From Noviluteimonas sp052115395 (GTDB lineage: Bacteria > Pseudomonadota > Gammaproteobacteria > Xanthomonadales > Xanthomonadaceae): a stretch of DNA of 64,000 bases. The notes beneath the pieces were generated by a model. The model saw nothing but the letters and a program-made list of their open reading frames with translations, had not been told where the DNA came from and searched no databases. The DNA lies in the NCBI GenBank assembly GCA_052115395.1, contig JBFRGO010000002.1; one strand, 5' to 3'. This document shows, one piece after another, positions 16,426-26,100 of the stretch (position 1 is the first letter of the stretch; each line of letters starts with the position of its first letter). The position numbers were made by a program, and so were the translations under genes.

Positions 16426-17907
16426 TCAGGCTGCCGCGCGATCGAGCAACCACTGCGACAACAGGCCCACCGGACGGCCCGTTGCCATGCCGCGCTTGCC
16501 TTCGTCGTTCGCCACGCCGGCGATGTCCAAGTGCGCCCAGCGCTGTCCTTCGGCGAAGCGCGCCAGGAAGCAGCCGGCAGTGATCGCGCCGGCCCAGCGG
16601 CCGCCGATGTTGTAGACGTCGGCGAAGCTGGACTCGAGCAGCGACTGGTATTCGTCCCACAGCGGCAGGCGCCACGCGCGGTCGAACGTGGTTTCGCCGG
16701 CGGCGAGCAGTTCGTTCGACAGATCGTCGTGCTTGCTCATCAGGCCGCTGGCGTACTTGCCCAGCGCCACGACGCACGCGCCGGTGAGCGTGGCCACGTC
16801 GACCAGCGCCTGCGGTTCGAAGCGCTGCGCGTAGGTGAGCGCGTCGCAGAGGATCAGGCGGCCTTCGGCGTCGGTGTTGCCGACTTCGATGGTCTTGCCC
16901 GACATCGAAGTGATGACATCCGACGGGCGATAGCTGTCGCCGTCGGGCATGTTTTCCACCGCCGGCACGATGACGACCAGGTTGATCGGCAACTGCATGC
17001 CGACCGCGGCGACGAAAGTGCCCATCACCGTCGCGGCGCCGCACATGTCGTACTTCATTTCCTCGATGCCGCCCTGGACCTTCAGGTTGATGCCGCCGGT
17101 ATCGAAGGTGATGCCCTTGCCCACGAGCACGTAGGGTTTTGCGCCGCCGCCGTTGTTCCACTTCATGACGACCATGCGCGGCGGGTTGGCCGAACCGCGC
17201 GCGACGGCGAGCAGCGAGCCCATGCCGAGCGCATCCATCGCATCGCGGTCGAGCACGTCGCACTCGGCCTGCGGGAAGCGCGCGGTGAATTCCTGCGCCT
17301 GCTGCGCGAGGTAGGCCGGGTTGCAGATGTTGGGCGGCAGGTTGCCCAGTTCGCGCGAGAACGCGACGCCCGCGGCGATCGCCTTGCCCTGCGCGAGCGC
17401 CTGCGCGTCGTCGCCGGCAATGGCCATCGCCTTCAGGCCCGTCTCTTCGCGCTTCTTGTTCTTCGCGCCGAGCGTGGCGGTGTAGCGATAGCAGGCGTGC
17501 GCGGCGGCGACGACGGCCTGGCGGATGTTCCAGGCGGCGTCGCGCTCCTTGACGGGGATTTCGGTCAGCGTGAACAAGGCCGAGGCGGCCGGGCCGGTGC
17601 GCAGCGCACGCGCGGCGTCGCCGACGGCCTTGAGGTATTGCGCGGTGCCGAACTTGTCGCGTTCGCCCAGGCCGATGACGAGCACGCGGGGCGCGGCCAC
17701 GCCCGCAAGGTCGTGCAGCAGCGCGGTGCAGCCGGTCTTGCCGCTGGCGTCGCCACGGGTGATGAGCGCGGCGATGCGGCCGCCGCTGGCGGCATCGATG
17801 GCCTGCGCGGCGGGCGAAAGGCTGCCGTCGGCAAAGGCGCCGACGACGACGCAATCGGTCGCGACGCCGGCAACGGCCGCGGAATTAAGGGTGAATTCGA
17901 GGGACAT
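16426..17907 (-). CDS. pepA: Leucyl aminopeptidase (M17, PepA/XerB type)
   Basis: A cytoplasmic zinc/manganese aminopeptidase, hexameric in known cases; in E. coli it is also the XerB accessory factor for plasmid resolution. The 493-residue protein has the M17 catalytic core: VGKGITFDTGGINLK (metal-binding Lys/Asp, near 270), KYDMCGAATVMG, and the signature NTDAEGRLILCDALTYA (near 345). The ATG at 17907 (MSLEFTLNSAAV) is used. An upstream in-frame ATG would add 21 residues of no family character. It is first gene of pepA-holC-valS and divergent from lptF, as in E. coli. Confidence 0.95.
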   Translation of the reverse strand: MSLEFTLNSAAVAGVATDCVVVGAFADGSLSPAAQAIDAASGGRIAALITRGDASGKTGCTALLHDLAGVAAPRVLVIGLGERDKFGTAQYLKAVGDAARALRTGPAASALFTLTEIPVKERDAAWNIRQAVVAAAHACYRYTATLGAKNKKREETGLKAMAIAGDDAQALAQGKAIAAGVAFSRELGNLPPNICNPAYLAQQAQEFTARFPQAECDVLDRDAMDALGMGSLLAVARGSANPPRMVVMKWNNGGGAKPYVLVGKGITFDTGGINLKVQGGIEEMKYDMCGAATVMGTFVAAVGMQLPINLVVIVPAVENMPDGDSYRPSDVITSMSGKTIEVGNTDAEGRLILCDALTYAQRFEPQALVDVATLTGACVVALGKYASGLMSKHDDLSNELLAAGETTFDRAWRLPLWDEYQSLLESSFADVYNIGGRWAGAITAGCFLARFAEGQRWAHLDIAGVANDEGKRGMATGRPVGLLSQWLLDRAAA

Positions 17908-17965
17908 CGCAACTTTCCGGGGGGTGAGAAGGTCGCCCGCGACTTCGGGGTCGCGTCGGTTTCCG

Positions 17966-17971
17966 TACAAT
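17966..17971 (+). promoter_or_regulatory. Candidate -10 element for lptFG
   Basis: TACAAT in the 135-bp gap between divergent pepA and lptF, 71 bases before the lptF start. No -35 match is visible at the usual distance. Confidence 0.3.
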
Positions 17972-18042
17972 CGCCCGGCGTTTGATGCCGCGCGGCCGGA
18001 CTTCCGGCGAACGAAGGCGGAATTCTAGAGCAACGAGGCCCG

Positions 18043-19131
18043 ATGCCGAAGCTGGACCGCTATCTCTCGCGCGAATTGGCCCAATCCGTCATGGCGGCTT
18101 TCGTGGTCCTGGGCCTGATCAGCCTCGGTGGCGTCTTCGCCGACCTGCTCAGCGAGATCGCCCGCGGGCGCGTTCCCGCCGGCCTGATGCTCTCGCAACT
18201 GGGCCTGCGCGTCGTCACCTTCCTCCCGATCCTGCTGCCCCTGGCGCTGATGCTCGGCATCCTGCTGGCGATGGGCCGGCTGTACCGGGATTCGGAAATG
18301 CCGGTGCTGGCCTCGGTCGGCGTGGGGCCCAGGCGGCTCCTCAAGCCCCTGTTGCTGGTCGTCGGCCCCGCGGTGGTGGTCGTGGGCCTGTGTTCGCTGT
18401 GGCTCGGGCCCGCGGCGTTGCGCCTGGGCGAACAGATGATCTGGGATGCCAACCGCAACCTGGTGCTCACGGGACTGGAGCCGGGCCGCTTCATCGCGCT
18501 GCCGAACAATGGCGGCGTCATCTACGTCGGGGGCATGTCGCCGGACGGGCGTCGGTTCTCGCGCATGTTCGTGCACCGGATCTCGGGCGATCGCATCGAT
18601 GTCAGCACCTCGATGACCGGCACGCTCACCGTCGATGCCGACGGCACGCGCTACCTGAAGCTCGATGACGGCTTCCGCGTCGAAGGCCCCTCCGCCATCG
18701 GCCGCGACTATCGCCTGATGCGCTACGCCAGCAACGAACTGCGCCTGCCCGACACCGAAGCCCGGCGCGCGAAGGACGATCCGGAACTGGCGCCGACCAC
18801 CGAACTGCTGTCCGATCCGCGCCCCGGCGCCGCCGCGCAGTTGCATTGGCGCATCGCGCCGCCGCTGCTCACGCTCGCCTTCGCGCTGATCGCCGTGCCG
18901 CTCGCGCGCAGCGCCCCGCGCCAGGCGCGCTACGGCAGCATCATGATCGCCTTCCTCGGTTACCTGGTCGGCATGTTCAGCATGGTGCTCGGCCAACAGT
19001 GGATCGAATCCGGGCGCGTGCCTGCGCCGCTGGGCCTGTGGTGGTTGCTCCTGCCGCTGCTCGCGTTCGCGACATGGCTGTATCTGCGCGATGGCCGCAT
19101 GCGCCGTCCGCGCACCGGGAGCGGTGCATGA
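18043..19131 (+). CDS. lptF: LPS export ABC transporter permease LptF
   Basis: Inner-membrane permease of the LptB2FG complex that extracts lipopolysaccharide and pushes it into the Lpt bridge. The 362-residue protein has the YjgP/YjgQ architecture: three N-terminal membrane helices (about 15-35, 55-80, 100-125), a large periplasmic beta-jellyroll (about 130-265), and three C-terminal helices (about 275-345). The N-terminus LDRYLSRELAQSVMAAF and the coupling segment LLAMGRLYRDSEMPVLASVGVGPRRLLKPL are typical. It overlaps lptG by 4 bases. Confidence 0.93.
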   Translation: MPKLDRYLSRELAQSVMAAFVVLGLISLGGVFADLLSEIARGRVPAGLMLSQLGLRVVTFLPILLPLALMLGILLAMGRLYRDSEMPVLASVGVGPRRLLKPLLLVVGPAVVVVGLCSLWLGPAALRLGEQMIWDANRNLVLTGLEPGRFIALPNNGGVIYVGGMSPDGRRFSRMFVHRISGDRIDVSTSMTGTLTVDADGTRYLKLDDGFRVEGPSAIGRDYRLMRYASNELRLPDTEARRAKDDPELAPTTELLSDPRPGAAAQLHWRIAPPLLTLAFALIAVPLARSAPRQARYGSIMIAFLGYLVGMFSMVLGQQWIESGRVPAPLGLWWLLLPLLAFATWLYLRDGRMRRPRTGSGA

Positions 19132-20231
19132 AGCCGTTCCCGAAGGTGCACGATGTCTACATCGGTCGCGTCGTCCTGAGTTCGGTGCTCCTCACCTGGG
19201 CGATCGTGACGGGGCTGGATCTGGTGCAGTCGCTGCTGCTCAGCGAAGTCAAGGACATCGGCCAGGGCCAGTACGGCTTCGTCGAAGCGCTGACCTACAT
19301 CGCCTACACCGCGCCGCGCCGTGCGTACACGTTGTTCCCGACCGCGGCGGTCGTCGGCACGCTGATGGGCCTGGGGCAACTCGCCGCGAGTTCCGAACTC
19401 ACCGCGCTGCGCGCGCTGGGCCTGTCGCGCCGTCGTTTGAGCGGCGCGGTCGCGCTCGCGCTGGCCGTGCTCACGCTGCTGATGGTGGTCAATGGCGAAA
19501 CGCTCACGCCCTGGGGCCAGCGCAAGGCCGACCAGCTCAAGGCGCAGGCGCGTTCGAACAACGCGATCCTCGCCCAATATGCCGGCGTGTGGGCGCGCGA
19601 GGGCGATGTGTTCTTCAACGCGCTCACGGGCCAGCAGCGCAGCGCCAAGGGCGACAGCTGGCTCGAATTGAACAACGTCAATCTCTATCAGTTCGACGAC
19701 GAAGGCCGCCTGGCCTCCATCGCACAGGCCGCGATCGCCGAGCATCGGCCGAGTGGCTGGATCCTGCGCAACGTCACGCGCACGACTTTCAACGCGCGTT
19801 CGGTGGAGCAGAAGACGATCCCGCTGGAGCGCTGGAAGACGCAGCTCGACGATGCCGCGCTGGCCGCCAGCGTCACGCGTCCGCGCTTCCTGCCCTCGCG
19901 CGATCTGGCGCAGAGCATCGATTACTTCAAGCGCAACGGCTTGGACGCCGGCGAGTTCGAGGAAATCTACTGGGGTCGCTGGTTCTATCCGATCAACGTG
20001 CTGGCCTTGTGCCTGGCGGCGGTGCCGTTCGCGTTCGGTTCGCTGCGCAGCGGCGGCATGGGCAAGCGTTTGTTCATCGGCATCGTGTTCGCGCTGGGGT
20101 TCTGGATGTTGCAGACGCTGTTCGGCAACCTCGCCCAGGCCTTCCACTTCGATGTGCGTGTCGCGATGTTCCTGCCGTTGGCGGTGATGTTCGGGGTGTC
20201 GATGTTCCTGTTCCGGCGGCGCAGCGGCTGA
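19128..20231 (+). CDS. lptG: LPS export ABC transporter permease LptG
   Basis: Partner permease of LptF in LptB2FG. The 367-residue protein has the same six-helix plus jellyroll layout. Typical segments are VHDVYIGRVVLSSVLLTW at the start, the coupling helix LGQLAASSELTALRALGLSRRRL (about 85-107), and the C-terminal membrane part (VLALCLAAVPFAFGSLRSGGMGKRLFIGI). It is translationally coupled to lptF (ATGA). The stop abuts the stop of the convergent RDD gene with no gap. Confidence 0.94.
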   Translation: MKPFPKVHDVYIGRVVLSSVLLTWAIVTGLDLVQSLLLSEVKDIGQGQYGFVEALTYIAYTAPRRAYTLFPTAAVVGTLMGLGQLAASSELTALRALGLSRRRLSGAVALALAVLTLLMVVNGETLTPWGQRKADQLKAQARSNNAILAQYAGVWAREGDVFFNALTGQQRSAKGDSWLELNNVNLYQFDDEGRLASIAQAAIAEHRPSGWILRNVTRTTFNARSVEQKTIPLERWKTQLDDAALAASVTRPRFLPSRDLAQSIDYFKRNGLDAGEFEEIYWGRWFYPINVLALCLAAVPFAFGSLRSGGMGKRLFIGIVFALGFWMLQTLFGNLAQAFHFDVRVAMFLPLAVMFGVSMFLFRRRSG

Positions 20232-20705
20232 TCAGCGCTTCGCTTCGCGCCGCATGCGGGTGTTGCTCGCGCGGTCGTGCCAGGTGAGGCGGTCGCGGTC
20301 GATCCACGCCCACCAGAATCCGAGTCCTGCTAGGAGCAGGGACGCCGAGCCCACCGCATAGCGGACCCACAGTGCGCGCCAAGTGGGCTTTCCGCCGTCG
20401 GCCGCGACCACGCGCAGGCGCCAGGGGCGCATGCCGAGTGTTTGTCCGCCGCGTCGCCAGCTCAGGACGGCGTAGAGGCCGGCGATCGTCCAGCACACGA
20501 GCCACAGCAGCCATTGCAGGGGGCTGAAGGGGGCGATGTTCTGGTGGGTGTCGTGGTGGCCCAGGTAGGTGTAGGCGAGGGTGAAGCACAGGGATGCGAT
20601 GAACCACACTGCGATCACGGGGAAGGCGTCGTACAGCAGGGCGAAGAGGCGCCAGAAGACCAGGGCTTTGGGGTTGTCGGGCGGGGTTGTGTTTGTTTTT
20701 TGCAT
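20232..20705 (-). CDS. RDD family membrane protein
   Basis: A 157-residue membrane protein. The RDD core is visible: WRLFALLYDAFPVIAVWFIASLCF (first helix, with the conserved Arg and Asp), GLYAVLSWRRGGQTLGMRPWRLRVV (about 75-100), and a third helix near 115-140. The family is poorly understood; some members are linked to ion or peptide movement. The ATG at 20705 (MQKTNTTPPD) is used. It is tail-to-tail with lptG and transcribed out of the repeat-rich gap upstream of xerD. Confidence 0.8.
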   Translation of the reverse strand: MQKTNTTPPDNPKALVFWRLFALLYDAFPVIAVWFIASLCFTLAYTYLGHHDTHQNIAPFSPLQWLLWLVCWTIAGLYAVLSWRRGGQTLGMRPWRLRVVAADGGKPTWRALWVRYAVGSASLLLAGLGFWWAWIDRDRLTWHDRASNTRMRREAKR

Positions 20706-20767
20706 CGCAGAAGGATACCGGGGGCTGTGGGGGCGGCTCCACCCGATGGGCGCGGCGCGCCGCCGCA

Positions 20768-20821
20768 TTGGAGGGCCTCATTGCTCCGCAAGAGCTCACG
20801 CTCCGCAATGAGGCCCTCCAA
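20768..20821. repeat. Perfect 17-bp inverted repeat with 20-nt loop
   Basis: Left arm TTGGAGGGCCTCATTGC (20768-20784), right arm GCAATGAGGCCCTCCAA (20805-20821), no mismatch. The 20-base loop contains GAGCTC. GCTCCGCAA occurs twice as a direct repeat (20783-20791 and 20800-20808), overlapping the inner ends of the arms. No T-run follows on either side, so it is not a standard terminator. The size and symmetry suggest a REP-like or other mobile palindromic element, or a protein-binding site. The identity is not established. Confidence 0.75.
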
Positions 20822-21060
20822 CGCGACGACCACCGCGCACGACGCGTCGGGTTGCGCGACAGCGCTGTGGGGAATGGGGGCGTGGTGGGTGGAGGCATGC
20901 GCGCGTACAGCCAACACACCAGACGGGCCGGCGCCTCGCCCGTCGAGGACATCACGACTCGCGTGGGTGCTGGTCCTCGCAAGCGCGATGTCCTCTCTCG
21001 GGCATCGGCGCCTTCGCGGCGATCGTTAAGAAAAGCGGGTGCGCAGCGCTCTCAACGATT

Positions 21061-21085
21061 CAAATTTTTTTCCCAAAAAAATTTG
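21061..21085. repeat. AT-only inverted repeat (hairpin) upstream of xerD
   Basis: CAAATTTTTTT (21061-21071) and AAAAAAATTTG (21075-21085) pair perfectly around a CCC loop; GATTC on the left and GGAATG on the right extend the symmetry with one bulge. Runs of 7 T and 7 A are extreme in this GC-rich sequence. It could serve as a terminator from either side, as an A-tract bend or as an H-NS-type binding site. It lies 71 bases before xerD. Confidence 0.6.
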
Positions 21086-21143
21086 GAATGCACAACGTTC
21101 GGGCGGCGCGCCAATGATTCCCTCGCTCCAAGAGCAAGTCGGC

Positions 21144-21149
21144 TAAGCT
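21144..21149 (+). promoter_or_regulatory. Candidate -10 for xerD, near-leaderless
   Basis: TAAGCT ends only 7 bases before the xerD ATG, so the transcript would start at or next to the start codon. No strong Shine-Dalgarno is present. No -35 is obvious. The call rests on position only. Confidence 0.3.
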
Positions 21150-21156
21150 CGGAAAC

Positions 21157-22107
21157 ATGCCGTCCTCGCCCTCCGAACGCCGCACGCTCGCCATGCACCG
21201 CGGGCCCGTGCCCGATGCGGACGAACGCGCGATCGCCGAATTCCTCGACGCCTTGTGGGCCGAATCGGGCGTGGCGCAGGCAACACTGGAAACCTATCGT
21301 CGCGACCTGGAAGGCTACGCACGCTGGCGCGAAGGGCAGGGCGGCGGACTTGCGGGCGCCGACCGCGCGGATCTGTTCGACTACTTCGCACTCCGCACCC
21401 ACGCCGGCTACTCCCCGCGCAGCAACTCGCGCCTGCTGTCCACGCTGCGCGCGTTCTACAACCACTGCGTGCGCAGGCAAGTGCGCGAAGACGATCCCAC
21501 GGCCCTCATCGATCCCCCGCGCCTGCCGCGCTCATTGCCGAAAGCGTTGTCCGAAACCGACATCGATGCATTGCTCGATGCCCCCGACATCGACGATCCG
21601 ATCGGACTGCGCGATCGCGCGATGTTCGAATTGATGTACGCCTGCGGCCTGCGCGTGAGCGAGTTGTGCAACCTGCCCTCGACCGCACTGAACCTCCGGC
21701 AGGGCGTGCTGCGTGTGATGGGCAAGGGCAGCAAGGAACGCATGGTGCCGCTGGGCGAAGAAGCGCAGCACTGGTTGCAGCGCTACCTCGCCGACGCGCG
21801 GCCGAAGATCGCGGGCAAGCGCGCGCTCGCGCCCCTGTTCCTCGAACACAGCGGCGAAGCCCCCAGCCGCCAGAAGTTCTGGGTGCTGGTGAAGCACTAC
21901 GCCGCCGCCGCGGGCATCGACCCGCGCCGTATCAGCCCCCACGGGCTGCGCCACAGCTTCGCCACGCACCTGCTCAACCGCGGCGCGGACCTGCGCGCGC
22001 TGCAGCTCCTGCTCGGCCACAGCTCGCTTTCCACGACACAGATCTACACGCTGGTGGCGCGCGAACATTTGCAGAAGCTGCACGCCAAACACCATCCGCG
22101 CGGGTGA
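21157..22107 (+). CDS. xerD: Tyrosine recombinase XerD
   Basis: Site-specific recombinase acting with XerC at dif to resolve chromosome dimers under FtsK control. The 316-residue protein has an N-terminal SAM-like core-binding domain (about 22-110) and a catalytic domain with every key residue: R166 (GLRVSEL), K190 (GKGSKER), H262 and R265 (HGLRHSFATH), H288 (LLGHSS) and nucleophile Y297 (TQIYTLV). The ISPHGLRHSFATHLLNRGADLR segment is typical of Xer proteins rather than phage integrases. xerC is not in the window; pepA, whose E. coli homologue aids Xer reactions at plasmid sites, lies about 3 kb away. Confidence 0.94.
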   Translation: MPSSPSERRTLAMHRGPVPDADERAIAEFLDALWAESGVAQATLETYRRDLEGYARWREGQGGGLAGADRADLFDYFALRTHAGYSPRSNSRLLSTLRAFYNHCVRRQVREDDPTALIDPPRLPRSLPKALSETDIDALLDAPDIDDPIGLRDRAMFELMYACGLRVSELCNLPSTALNLRQGVLRVMGKGSKERMVPLGEEAQHWLQRYLADARPKIAGKRALAPLFLEHSGEAPSRQKFWVLVKHYAAAAGIDPRRISPHGLRHSFATHLLNRGADLRALQLLLGHSSLSTTQIYTLVAREHLQKLHAKHHPRG

Positions 22108-22199
22108 ATGCGCCCGGCGTGGGCCGATCCGTGACCAGTGGTACGCGACCTTCAGCGTGGCCGTGCCATGATCCGGCCGCCTCCCCTCTGGATCGTTCG

Positions 22200-23063
22200 A
22201 TGATGCGTTTCGCCGCCGGCCTGCTTTGCGTCGCCCTCAGCCTGTCCGCCTGTGCGCAGGACGGCCCGCCGGCCGTGGCCGCCAAGCCGGGCGCCAAGGC
22301 GACCAGGGCGCCCAACGCCATCGAGCCCTTCATCCGCGCGGGCACGCCCGAAGCGCGGGCGCGCGACGCGATCCGCCGCATCAACGACCAGGTCACGATC
22401 GAATGGGTCGGGGCCGCGCCCTTCCCGGGCTTCCGCCAGCTGGTGGTCGGCGGCCAGGTCGTCTATGTCAGCGACGACGGCAAGTACTTCATGCAGGGGC
22501 AGGTGTTCGACACCCAGACCGACACCAACGTGGGCGACGCCCCGCTCAACGCCGTGCGCCGCAAGCTGATGGCCACCGTTCCGCGGGCCGACCGCATCGT
22601 CTTCTCCCCGCCCAACCCCAAGTACACGGTGAGCGTCTTCACCGACGTCGAATGCGGGTTCTGCCGCAAGTTCCATAGCGAAATCGCCGAAATCAACCGC
22701 CAGGGCATCGCGGTGGAATACCTGGCCTTCCCGCGGATGGGCCTGGGCAGCGACGATTTCCGAAAGATGGTCTCGGTTTGGTGCGCGCCCGACCGGCGCC
22801 GGGCCCTGACCGACGCCAAGAACGACCGCCCCATCAAGGCCGTGGACTGCAAGAACCCGGTGACGATGGAGTACGACCTGGGCCGCCGCGCGGGCCTGAC
22901 CGGCACGCCGATGATCCTCGCGGCCGACGGCACGGCGCTCGGCGGCTACCTCCCGCCGGAAAAGCTGCGCGCCGCGCTCGACCAGCTGGCGGCCGGCAAG
23001 CCGGTCGGGAAGTCGACCGCAACCGAACCGGCCAGCGGCCGGGGCGGGGCCGGGGGCCGCTGA
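22200..23063 (+). CDS. dsbC: Thiol:disulfide isomerase DsbC-like protein
   Basis: Periplasmic disulfide isomerase of the DsbC/DsbG type, 287 residues. It has an N-terminal dimerisation/cystatin-like domain (about 45-115; GQVVYVSDDGKYFMQGQVFD) and a thioredoxin fold with active site CGFC (152-155), a structural cysteine pair (about C195 and C217) and the cis-Pro loop TGTPM (about 234-238). The signal peptide ends LSLSACAQDG. This fits both a lipobox (LSA-C) and a signal-peptidase-I site (A-C-A), so the mature form may be lipidated. The extended C-terminal tail is Gly/Ala rich. Two ATGs in tandem (22200 and 22203) are possible starts. Confidence 0.9.
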   Translation: MMRFAAGLLCVALSLSACAQDGPPAVAAKPGAKATRAPNAIEPFIRAGTPEARARDAIRRINDQVTIEWVGAAPFPGFRQLVVGGQVVYVSDDGKYFMQGQVFDTQTDTNVGDAPLNAVRRKLMATVPRADRIVFSPPNPKYTVSVFTDVECGFCRKFHSEIAEINRQGIAVEYLAFPRMGLGSDDFRKMVSVWCAPDRRRALTDAKNDRPIKAVDCKNPVTMEYDLGRRAGLTGTPMILAADGTALGGYLPPEKLRAALDQLAAGKPVGKSTATEPASGRGGAGGR

Positions 23064-23068
23064 CCGGT

Positions 23069-23074
23069 TAGAAT
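23069..23074 (+). promoter_or_regulatory. Candidate -10 element for purL
   Basis: TAGAAT 30 bases before the purL start and 5 bases after the dsbC stop. No -35 is recognisable in the GC-only upstream sequence. The hexamer is the same as the candidate -10 of the ETF-QO and lpoA genes. Confidence 0.4.
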
Positions 23075-23104
23075 GCGGGGCCCGTTCCCACGGTCCCGTC
23101 CCAG

Positions 23105-26100
23105 ATGATCGTCCTCGAGGGCCTGCCGGCCCTTTCGCCGTTCCGAACCGAACGGCTGCAAGCGCGCCTGCAGGCGCTGGCTCCCGCGCTGCGCATCGCC
23201 GGCGCCTGGTTCACGTATTGGGTCGAGCCGGCGAACGCGGAGGCCCGCGTCGACCGCGACGCCCTGCATCGCATCCTCGAAGCCGGCGACACGCAGGCGC
23301 CGCGCGCCGGCGACGCCGTGTCGCGCTACGTGCTGCCGCGCCTGGGCACGATCTCGCCGTGGGCGAGCAAGGCGACCGAGCTGCTGCACGGCGCAAACCT
23401 TCCGATCAAGCGCGTCGAACGCGGCTTGCGCCTGGACATCACCGGCTGGCCCGACGATGCCGCCACGCAATCGGCGCTCGCGCGCCTGCTGCACGATCCG
23501 ATGACGCAATCGCTCGTCGCCGACCGCAACGCGGGCGCGGCGATGTTCGCAACGCCCGAGCGCGCCGTGCTCGAAGTCGTACCCGTCTCGACGCTCGATG
23601 CCGCCAACGCGCGCCTCGGCCTGGCGCTGGCGCAGGACGAAATCGACTACCTGCGCGATCGTTACGGCGAACTGGCGCGCGACCCGCACGACGTCGAGCT
23701 GATGATGTTCGCGCAGGCCAACTCCGAGCACTGCCGGCACAAGATCTTCAACGCCACGTGGACCATCGACGGGCGCGAGATGGCGATCAACGGGCAGGCC
23801 GCGTCGTTGTTCAAGATGATCAAGAACACGCACGCGCGCACGCCGAAACACACGCTGTCGGCCTATAGCGACAACGCGGCGGTGATGGAAGGCGCCGAAA
23901 GCGTTTCGCGCTTCCGCCCCGACCCGCAGACGCACGAATACCGCAGCGAGCCCGCGCAGCCCGGCGCGTTCTGCATCAAGGTCGAAACGCACAACCATCC
24001 GACGGCGATCTCGCCCTTCCCCGGCGCCTCCACCGGCGCGGGCGGCGAAATCCGCGACGAAGGCGCCACCGGCCGCGGCGGCCGCCCGAAGGCGGGCCTG
24101 GCCGGTTTCTCGGTTTCGCATTTGCGCATCCCGACGCTGCCGCAACCGTGGGAAGCGCCGCGTGCGCTGAACCCGCGCATGGCACCCGCGCTGGAAATCA
24201 TGACCGACGGCCCGCTGGGTGCCGCGGCGTTCAACAACGAATTCGGCCGCCCGAACCTCAACGGCTATTTCCGCAGCTTCGAACTGAGCGAAGGCGACGG
24301 CCTGGTCCGCGCTTACGACAAGCCGATCATGCTGGCCGGTGGCCTGGGTGCGATGGATCGCGACATGGTCGCCAAGCGCCTGCTCTCGCCGGGCGATGCG
24401 GTGATCGTGCTCGGTGGTCCGGCGATGTTGATCGGCCTGGGCGGCGGCGCCGCAAGTTCGGTGGCCTCGGGCGAAAGTGCCGAGGAACTCGATTTCGCCT
24501 CCGTGCAGCGCGACAACCCGGAGATGGAGCGACGCGCGCAGGAAGTGCTCGATCGTTGCGTCGCGCTCGGCGACGACAATCCGATCCAGTCGGTGCACGA
24601 CGTGGGCGCCGGTGGTCTGTCCAACGCGATCCCCGAACTGCTGCACGACTCGGGCGTGGGCGGCGTGATCGACCTGGACCGCATCCCCACCGACGATCCG
24701 ACGCTGTCGCCGATGCAGTTGTGGTGCAACGAATCGCAGGAACGTTACGTGCTCGGCATCGCGCCCGATCGCATCGCGGAATTCGCGGCGCTGTGCCTGC
24801 GCGAGCGTTGCCCGTTCGCGGTGGTGGGGTATGCGACGGCCGAAGAACGCCTCGTCGTCGCACACGGCGCCACGCCCGAACACCTGCCCGCCGATCGCGC
24901 GATCGACCTGCCGATGGACGTGTTGTTCGGCAAGGCGCCGAAGATGCATCGCAACACCACGACGCCGCCCGCGCCGCGCTGGCCGGAGCTGTCGACGCAG
25001 GCGCTGGACCTCAACGACGCCGGCCTGCGCGTGCTCGCGCATCCGACGGTGGCGGCCAAGCAATTCCTGATCACCATCGGCGATCGCACCGTCGGCGGGC
25101 TCACCGCGCGCGACCAGATGGTCGGCCCGTGGCAGATGCCGGTCGCCGATTGCGCGATCACGCTCGCCGATTACGCCGGTTTCGGCGGCGAAGCGATGGC
25201 CGTCGGCGAACGCACGCCGCTGGCCCTGCTCGATGCCGCCGCCGCCGCGCGCATGGCCGTGGGCGAGGCGATCACCAATCTTTGCGCGGCACCCGTCGCG
25301 TCGCTGGATCGCATCAAACTTTCCGCCAACTGGATGGCCGCCGCCGGCCACCCGGGCGAGGACGCGAAGTTGTTCGACGCCGTGCGCGCGGTCGGCATGG
25401 AACTGGCGCCCGAGCTCGACCTGAGCATCCCGGTCGGCAAGGACTCGCTGTCGATGCAGGCGCAGTGGACGGCCGATGGCATCGCGCAGAAGTCGGTCTC
25501 GCCGGTGTCGCTGATCATCTCCGCGTTCGCGCCCGTCGACGACGTGCGCCAGCAGCTCACGCCGCTGCTCGTGCGCGAAGCAGACACCGAGGTGTGGCTG
25601 ATCGGCCTGGGCGGCGGCAAGCAGCGCCTGGGCGGTTCGATTCTCGCGCAGACGCATCCGGCCTCCGGTGTCGGCGCGGCCGCGGCCTTGCCGGCTTTCG
25701 CCGGCCCCGTGCCCGATCTCGACGATCCGCAGCGCCTGCGCGCGTTCTTCGAATTGATCCGCGATGCGCGCCAGGCCGGTCTTGCGCAGGCGTATCACGA
25801 TCGATCCGACGGCGGCGCGTTCGCGGCGCTGTGCGAAATGGCGTTCGCTTCGCACCTGGGCCTGGACATCTCGCTCGACAACTGGGGCGAAGATCCGTTC
25901 CGCACGTTGTTCAACGAAGAACTCGGCGCGCTGGTGCAGATTCGGGCGGAAGATCGCGCGGAATTCGCCGACCTGGTCGCGCGCCATGGCCTGATCGATT
26001 GCGCGCAACGCATCGCGCGCCCGACGACTGCGCCCGCGATCCGCGTGTTGCGCGAAGGCGCGGTGCTGACCGAATGGCGCTGGGAGGCCTTGTTCGATGC

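Larger units (their letters stand above)
20706..21156. other. Intergenic region between RDD gene and xerD with palindromes
   Basis: A 451-base divergent gap without a supported gene. It holds a 12-bp palindrome (GCGGCG/CGCCGC, 20752-20763), a perfect 17-bp inverted repeat (20768-20821), an AT-only hairpin (21061-21085) and a possible -10 for xerD (21144-21149). Short open frames crossing it overlap the repeats and show no family character. Confidence 0.6.

Noticed and set aside
21157..22107. Phage-type integrase
   Set aside because: All catalytic residues and flanking motifs are XerD-like, no attachment site or phage genes are adjacent, so it is the housekeeping recombinase.
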